Below are positions 58,915 through 64,000 of a DNA stretch of 64,000 nucleotides, piece after piece. How positions within the stretch are numbered: position 1 is the first letter of the stretch; each line of letters begins with the position of its first letter. The translations under genes and the position numbers were made by a program. The stretch covers positions 90,100,986-90,164,985 of the forward strand of contig OW240921.1 in assembly GCA_933207985.1 (NCBI GenBank). Direction: 5' to 3'. The notes under the pieces were generated by a model. That model saw only the letters and a program-made list of their open reading frames with translations, did not search any database and had not been told where the DNA came from. The stretch is from Pelobates cultripes (lineage: Eukaryota > Chordata > Amphibia > Anura > Pelobatidae).

Positions 58915-60951
58915 TCTACTGTTTACCATGCGGGCAGGTTGTCACACTGTGTAAACATGTGGAAGACACTGTCTTCAGATGCCTGGGTCCTAAACACAGT
59001 TCAGGGTTATTCCATAGAGTTTCACTCTCTCCCTTCTCAAACAGATTACCCTTACTATCCACAAATGTCAAAGTCTCAGAATCTCCTTCTAGATTCAGAA
59101 CTACGTTCTCTTTTGACAAAAGGAGCGATTCAACTCGCTCCACTAGACGAAGGTTTCCTCAGCTCCATCTTCTTAGTCAAGAAGAAATCAGGGGACTTTT
59201 GCCCAGTAATCAACCTCCGTCAACTAAACTCTTTCGTTATTTACAGACATTTCAAAATGGAAGGGATTCATCTCCTCAGAGACATTCTCCGACCAGGCGA
59301 TTGGTTCACTCGTCTCGACCTAAAGGACGCTTACCTCTCGGTTCCAGTCCACCCATCCAGTCAGCGTTTTCTCCGCTTTCTTTGGCACCACCGGATTTTT
59401 CAATTCACCTGCCTTCCATTCGGTCTGAGTTCCGCCCCGTGGTGCTTCACCAAACTGCTCAAACCAGTGACCGCACATCTTCGAGAAAACGGCATCCGCT
59501 GTTTGATTTACCTCGACGACCTCTTGCTTCTCTGCGAAGACGTATCCAGACTGCGTTCACAGACGAACTATGCATCTACATTGATCGAATCTTTGGGGTT
59601 CGTCATAAACCAAGAGAAATCGTCACTGTCCCCATCCAGAGTTATTCAATTTCTCGGCTTCGAGATCGATTCTTCAACCTGTGTTCTTCGTCTACCTCAA
59701 TCCAAGTTAACTGCGATCAGGAAGGAACTACGCAAAACACTTCGTCAAGAGGATTTACCTCTCCGAGGGTTAGCTCGAATTGTAGGCCTACTTTCTGCTT
59801 CTATTCAAGCAATCTACCCAGGCCCCCTTCACTACCGGGCCATGCAACGCTTGAAAGCCCAATTCCTTCGGACTCATCCTTCATACGACCAGAGGGTCCC
59901 GATCACTATGGAGGTGAGGGAGGAACTCCTTTGGTGGCTCTGCCACATGTCGGCCTGGAACGGCAAGGCAATTTTCGGTCCTACCCCGGACTATGTAGTG
60001 GAATCAGATGCGAGTCTCCAGGGTTGGGGTGCAACCTGTCTTACAACCTCCACCGGAGGACCATGGACCACCTCAGAACACCTTCTCCACATCAATTGTC
60101 TGGAGTTAATCGCAGGCTCGTTCGCAATTCGCAGTTTAACCAACCATCTCTCAAACTGCTGTATTCTCCTTCGGATGGACAATATCTCAGCTGTCCAATA
60201 CATCAACAAGTTGGGCGGGGCCAGATCCCGCATTCTCTCCGAAGTGACAAAAGACATCTACGAGTTTTGCTTCCAACGCAACATCTCACTTCGAGCGGAA
60301 TATCTCCCAGGGGAATCGAACATCACCGCAGATTGGTTCTCCCGACATTGGAGAGACGGCAGCGACTGGCGCCTACACAGAACAATCTTCCTCCACATCT
60401 CCAAACTCAGGGGCCCGTTTACCCTAGACCTATTCGCCTCCCGGACAAATTTTCAAGTCCCACGGTTTTTCAGCTGGCTTCCAGACCCAGAATGTTTAGC
60501 TGTAGATGCCTTCCTACAGAGTTGGCCGACGACGGGAGCCTATGCCTTTCCTCCTTTTGCAATGATTCCCAGAGTTCTCCTTCAGATTCGCAGACAACAG
60601 ATCACTCTGGTACTACTCACCCCACTATGGCGGGGCCAAGCTTGGTTTCCGGATCTTCTGGACCTCTCCTGCCAAGAGCCCCTCCTTCTGCCTCCATGGC
60701 CCAATCTCCTGGAGGACCCTCAAGGGAACCTTCATCCTATGGTAACACAAGGCCACCTCCAACTTGTAGCCTGGACTCTTTCAGGGGAACCTGGCACTTC
60801 GGAGGACTATCGCAGAGATCTAAGGAACTCCTCTGGGATTCGTGGGCTCCTGGAACTAGAAGATGCTATCTTTCCTCCTGGAACGCTTGGTGCAATTGGT
60901 GCCTGGAATGGAATACCGATCCCCTTATGGCCCCTAGACAGTTCATTTTGA
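58714..60951 (+). CDS. DIRS reverse transcriptase / RNase H / methylase-like protein
   Basis: 745 codons in the +1 frame relative to gag, uninterrupted; the true start may be internal or reached by frameshift. RT blocks: GFLSSIFLVKKKSGDFCPVIN, FTRLDLKDAYLSVPV, FQFTCLPFGLSSAPWCFTK and catalytic YLDD (59509-59520). RNase H acidic residues are in ESDASLQGWGA, NCLELIAGSFA, RMDNISAVQYIN and ITADWFSR. A DIRS methyltransferase-like domain follows (FTLDLFASRTNFQVPRFFSW ... YAFPPFAMIPRVL), of unknown role in the cycle. Makes DNA from the element RNA. All catalytic motifs are present. Confidence 0.92.
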   Translation: MAGLAVQGVVQSAVSGPQTNAREPQPHRSSPTITQGALSPKGRIREEDTDPEDTTDIQQVRFPTFHLSTVYHAGRLSHCVNMWKTLSSDAWVLNTVQGYSIEFHSLPSQTDYPYYPQMSKSQNLLLDSELRSLLTKGAIQLAPLDEGFLSSIFLVKKKSGDFCPVINLRQLNSFVIYRHFKMEGIHLLRDILRPGDWFTRLDLKDAYLSVPVHPSSQRFLRFLWHHRIFQFTCLPFGLSSAPWCFTKLLKPVTAHLRENGIRCLIYLDDLLLLCEDVSRLRSQTNYASTLIESLGFVINQEKSSLSPSRVIQFLGFEIDSSTCVLRLPQSKLTAIRKELRKTLRQEDLPLRGLARIVGLLSASIQAIYPGPLHYRAMQRLKAQFLRTHPSYDQRVPITMEVREELLWWLCHMSAWNGKAIFGPTPDYVVESDASLQGWGATCLTTSTGGPWTTSEHLLHINCLELIAGSFAIRSLTNHLSNCCILLRMDNISAVQYINKLGGARSRILSEVTKDIYEFCFQRNISLRAEYLPGESNITADWFSRHWRDGSDWRLHRTIFLHISKLRGPFTLDLFASRTNFQVPRFFSWLPDPECLAVDAFLQSWPTTGAYAFPPFAMIPRVLLQIRRQQITLVLLTPLWRGQAWFPDLLDLSCQEPLLLPPWPNLLEDPQGNLHPMVTQGHLQLVAWTLSGEPGTSEDYRRDLRNSSGIRGLLELEDAIFPPGTLGAIGAWNGIPIPLWPLDSSF

Positions 60952-61649
60952 ATTTCCTCTCTCATCTATTCGATCTAGGCCGTTCCTACAGATCCATCAA
61001 CGTTTCCTGTTCAGCCATCTCGGCAGCCCATGTTCCTCTAGACGGAGTTCCGGTGGGCCAGGATCAACTGGTTTGTAGACTATTGCGGGGCATCAAACTG
61101 GCTCGCCCCCCTAAACCGAAATACTCCCATCTGTGGGACGTTAATGTCATGATTCGTTTCCTCGAGTCCTGGCCGAACAACGAAGATCTATCCCTTCGTC
61201 AACTCTCAGCAAAATTCACCCTCTTGCTTTGCTTAGTGTCCTTCCGACGAGTGTTGGATGTTCGAGCATTTGACCATGACGCTATCAACTTTTCCCCAGA
61301 GGGTGTCACTTTCTCCGTGTCCAGACGGACAAAATCAAACTCCTCTTCTATTTTTTACCCTTACTTTCCTAACCACCCGAAGCTGTGTGTGGTATCTCTT
61401 CTATCTCGTTATTTGTTACTCACCTCCTCTCTTCGTCCAACGTCTTCCAGCCAACTTTTGGTCTCATACGTCCGGCCACATAATCCAGTGTCAACCACAA
61501 CCCTTGCCCGATGGGTTAGGTGGTTGCTCTCCCTAGCCGGGATTGAAGCCTCCTTCGGAGCCCACTCCATCAGAGGAGCGGCGGCATCGGGGGCATTCAG
61601 CGCTGGAGCCTCGCTTCGTGACATTCTTCAATCCGCTGACTGGTCCTGA
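60627..61649 (+). pseudogene. DIRS tyrosine recombinase, stopped before the catalytic Tyr
   Basis: In the gag frame; an ATG at 60627 (MAGPSL) is a possible start overlapping the RT frame. It joins the circular DNA copy to the genome. Catalytic parts: first Arg region LVSFRRVLDV near 61240, H-x-x-R in HSIRG at 61563-61574, and an ADW block at the end. TGA at 61647-61649 ends it; seven codons later, in the same frame, comes the region with the nucleophilic Tyr (61671-61673) and a natural-looking stop TAA at 61719-61721. So the enzyme is cut just short of its active tyrosine, unless the stop is read through. Confidence 0.85.
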
Positions 61650-61725
61650 GAACAGACGTTCCGCGACTTCTATTTTCGTCCGGCTGTGCACGCTTCCTTG
61701 GCCCTTCTCGGGGAGCGTTAAAACA

Positions 61726-61824
61726 GCAAATACGAAGCCTCCTGTCATGTTATAAAATTGTAGATTATGCTAGCTTTAGTGTACCTATAATCTTAATTTT
61801 ATTAATGACAGGAGGCGAGTATTT
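61726..61824. repeat. DIRS internal complementary region
   Basis: First half (gcaaatacgaagcctcctgt to about 61760) is the complement of the left outer end 55130-55163. Second half (tagattatgctagctttagt to 61824) is the complement of the right outer end. In DIRS this serves to rebuild the ends and make a circular intermediate. Confidence 0.9.
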
Positions 61825-62238
61825 CCCACCACTCCTACTTTCGTTTTTTTCCCACCCTAGGGTCGCCCCTGTAGGTAAGTTTCTAAATCAAGAACGAACA
61901 CACTATGCCTTACTACCATGGGGGTTAGGAGTTATTTTTCTATGATGTATAGATTAACTTTTCTAGCGAGCTGTAATGTATGTTTCATATCAATTGGTTA
62001 TCATAATTTCAAAGTCCAATTCACGGATTAATCCTTGGTTTCGACTCTGCTCTCTCGTTTCAGCATAAAACTCCCTTAAGAGATCCAGCCTAGTTGCTGC
62101 TCCATCACAAGCTTCTCCTCTACTCCTCAAGTTCTCAAATCTACGTTCCTGTCTCCCTCTCAAGCATCACTCTTCAAGTCTGGCATCCTGAATCACTCAT
62201 CTGGTTTCTTCAGTTACGGTTCCTATTTGTTCGCAGCC
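61825..62238. other. DIRS 3' untranslated segment
   Basis: Lies between internal complementary region and right repeat; one meaningless short frame. No feature beyond a C/T-rich stretch. Confidence 0.6.
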
Positions 62239-62381
62239 AGAAAGAGGAAATGACATCACTGGGAGGGACCTATATACCTTGTTATTCCTTTTTTCTTATT
62301 GGTTACCTTGTTACTATGTGAAAAAGTGCTGCTGTAAAGCTTAAGTAAAGAAAGTCTTAAGCAAATACTCGCCTCCTGTCA
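62239..62381 (-). repeat. DIRS right inverted terminal repeat
   Basis: Reverse complement of the left repeat. It is followed by a 50-base extension (to about 62433) complementary to the second half of the internal region. Confidence 0.92.
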
Positions 62382-62433
62382 TTAATAAAATTAAGATTAT
62401 GGGTACACTAAAGCTAGCATAATCTACAATTTA

Positions 62434-63104
62434 CCGCTATAATGTCTTATAACTTAGAATTTAGCAGGGCTAACCATACAGATATCTTAGCTAAAATATT
62501 GTATAGTCGGTATAGAATTTCTCTATTTAAAATACATAAATAATTGAGAATACAATAAAAATAGGAGTTGGAAGCAATAACTTTTGTCTTATTAATATAG
62601 TTTATTGAATAAATGAATAAAAATCCATTAATATATCATAAAGCAGAGTATATAAGATTAAATGAATAAATGCTTGCAATATAATTAGTATAACATACCC
62701 TCCTGATTATACAGGTAATCTCTCAGTATGTCACCTCCAGAGTCGGTCAGTATGTCTCTATCTAGCATTGATCATGCATGTATAAATAGTATAGCATTTC
62801 TAATTACTACTGGTAATGTATGGGTTAATTCATCTTAGGGTTAAAAGCCGTTCATATATAAAAATAAAAGAAAAACAACCTTATCAGTCTAATGTCATAA
62901 CCCAGACATCTTTAATCTTTATTTGGACTAGACGTTAGGATGACATAGGCCAAGCCTTGAATTGTTATTGCGTTAAATTAAGACAAGATGGAGTAAACAT
63001 GTTGTGTACTGTAAATAGGTAAAAGGTTATTAGTTAAAGAAACAGTTGCAGTTTAAAGAAATACAATGTAGCAATGTGTATTATACCCACACTTGCCCAT
63101 CACA
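62434..63104. other. AT-rich remainder of the probable LTR
   Basis: Non-coding. Several AATAAA words (for example near 62545 and 62610). Interpreted as the right part of the LTR that holds the DIRS. Confidence 0.4.
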
Positions 63105-63790
63105 AGACAATGGTACTGAGTTCACAGCAATTAGTTTTAAGTCACTGTTAAGTAAGCGAGGCATAAGACATGGAACCTCGGCACCTTACTCACCCCATCA
63201 GAATGGGACTGATGAGAGAAATTGGAGAACATCTGGCCATTTGAAATGGCCAGATGTCTGTTAATTGAGAGTAAATTACCCAAAGAATTAGGGACATATG
63301 CAGTAATGAATGCCGCTCGTATCAGAAACAGATGTTTTAACAACCGTTTAGCACAAACTCCATATTACCTTTTGACAGGCAGAAAGATGAGAGTTTTTGG
63401 GTCAGAATGTTTTGCACACAAGTATGACAGAAATGATAGAAAGAAACCAGACTCAAAATGTGAGAGAGGGAGTTTTTATTGCATATGCCTTTTACCTAGT
63501 GTTTTACTCAGACACAGGAAAGGTTTTTAAACACAGGTTTGTGAAGTTTATCACAAAAGGAGTTTTTGAAAGACACACTCAAACTGATTTGTTAGATAAT
63601 GATGAGGATTGCTCACCCCCCTATACCAGAAACAAATGAGACTGGAATTGAATGTCCAAAGATGATACAAATTTCTGAAAAAGAAACTTTGGGAAAAGAG
63701 AACAATAGTCTTCGGAGACATGGACGACCTTGTTCAGGGACAAATGGAAGGGATTTGGGGTCAAGACACAGTGTTTTCTGAGAGTAGGAG
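63105..63790 (+). pseudogene. Copia integrase C-part
   Basis: Resumes at the second catalytic Asp block (NGTEFTAISFKSLLSKRGIRHGTSAPYSPHQNG) and has the catalytic Glu in GTDERN. It then passes through frame shifts near 63240 and 63500 with RNRCFNNRLAQTPYYLLTGRKMRVFGSECFAH. It trails into a frame DEDCSPPYTRNK. No reverse transcriptase follows. Confidence 0.82.
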
Positions 63791-64000
63791 ACTGGGTCAA
63801 ACGGCCCCTTTCCCTGCAAACACTTGGTCAAGCGGTCCCTTTCTCTGCAAACCCTGGAAAATCTTGTTAATAGAGATTCAGGCTTTTTTCTAGATTAGTA
63901 AAGGTACTAACTAAAGATGCAAATTTACGCTGCCCGCAGAAAATCAGTACTCCAGATGGTAGTATAAAAAAGCAGCTTTTATTATAAATAAAATAAAATG
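63791..64000. repeat. Short direct repeat and AT-rich end
   Basis: Two copies of a roughly 42-base unit (tgggtcaaacggcccctttc and tggtcaagcggtccctttct) at 63794-63860, then A/T-rich sequence to the window edge. Confidence 0.5.

Larger units (their letters stand above)
55131..62433 (+). mobile_element. DIRS retrotransposon, nearly complete
   Basis: Inverted terminal repeats 55143-55286 and 62239-62381, with short outer extensions. The internal complementary region at 61726-61824 joins the complements of both outer ends, exactly the DIRS plan. Three protein regions: gag, RT/RNase H/methylase, and tyrosine recombinase. No target duplication is expected for tyrosine-recombinase integration. A hAT element (56246-57404) lies in the 5' untranslated part. 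Confidence 0.93.
55113..63104. mobile_element. Probable solo LTR, split by the DIRS element
   Basis: Starts TGTAACCG at 55113 and ends CATCACA at 63104, with agac on both sides (55109-55112 and 63105-63108) as a 4-base target duplication. Removing it restores copia sequence order at its integrase. Minus the DIRS element it would be about 680 bases, mostly the part 62434-63104. TG...CA ends suggest a solo LTR; no internal genes exist to confirm. Confidence 0.5.
53230..63790 (+). mobile_element. Ty1/copia retrotransposon, decayed and multiply interrupted
   Basis: Pieces in order: gag zinc knuckle (53350-53391); protease (53506-53727); hAT insertion; pre-integrase and integrase (54550-55112); an LTR-plus-DIRS insertion; remaining integrase (63109 on). 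The element fades by about 63790, before any reverse transcriptase motif is reached. LTRs were not identified. Copia elements are patchy in vertebrates and present in amphibians. Confidence 0.85.

Noticed and set aside
58916..60257. Minus-strand frames within DIRS
   Set aside because: Antisense shadows of the reverse transcriptase frame.
1..64000. tRNA, rRNA or snRNA genes
   Set aside because: No convincing cloverleaf, A/B box pair or snRNA text was seen by eye; a tRNAscan-SE or Infernal run would be decisive.
1..64000. A new multi-gene defence or biosynthetic system
   Set aside because: All multi-domain coding regions outside ybx1, the claudin and the olfactory receptor belong to known transposon classes.

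Overview
The window looks like nuclear DNA from a frog or toad (anuran). It carries two multi-exon vertebrate genes with GT-AG introns, one intronless olfactory receptor gene, and a very heavy load of transposable elements of kinds common in amphibians: DIRS tyrosine-recombinase retrotransposons, CR1/L2-type LINEs, Tc1 and hAT transposons, and TTAA-flanked MITEs. The species cannot be fixed from the sequence alone.

Layout. 1-4160: intergenic, with no gene I recognise. 4180-10590: complete ybx1 (Y-box binding protein 1, + strand), with a CpG-rich promoter holding four CCAAT boxes, eight exons, and a conserved 3'UTR with a candidate self-regulation element. 10590-30400: intergenic, with TTAA MITEs, an AT-rich unrecognised block holding an LTR, a long inverted repeat followed by a hammerhead-like motif, a tandem dispersed repeat, a LINE fragment and two dead Tc1 elements. 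30454-43295: a five-exon claudin most like claudin-16, which I assembled from splice sites. Its introns hold nested hAT elements, a 74-bp minisatellite and a near full-length LINE that encodes a 2A-type motif. 45061-46005: an intact olfactory receptor (- strand) followed on its upstream side by a CR1 fragment and a MITE. 47600-53200: mostly unrecognised sequence, with a recent 603-bp tandem duplication. 53230-63830: a decayed Ty1/copia element cut by a hAT element and by a probable LTR. That LTR in turn holds an almost complete DIRS element, which carries its own hAT insertion.

How it fits together. The only host genes supported are ybx1 (cold-shock RNA/DNA-binding protein), the claudin (tight junction) and the olfactory receptor; they show no functional link. 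In human the order is YBX1 then CLDN19, so a claudin beside ybx1 fits known synteny, but the protein signature here is claudin-16-like. The rest records successive transposon insertions, many datable against one another because target-site duplications are preserved. I did not find a new multi-gene system. The most notable items are the claudin, the LINE-borne 2A motif, the DIRS element with a TGA just before its catalytic tyrosine, and the nested insertions.
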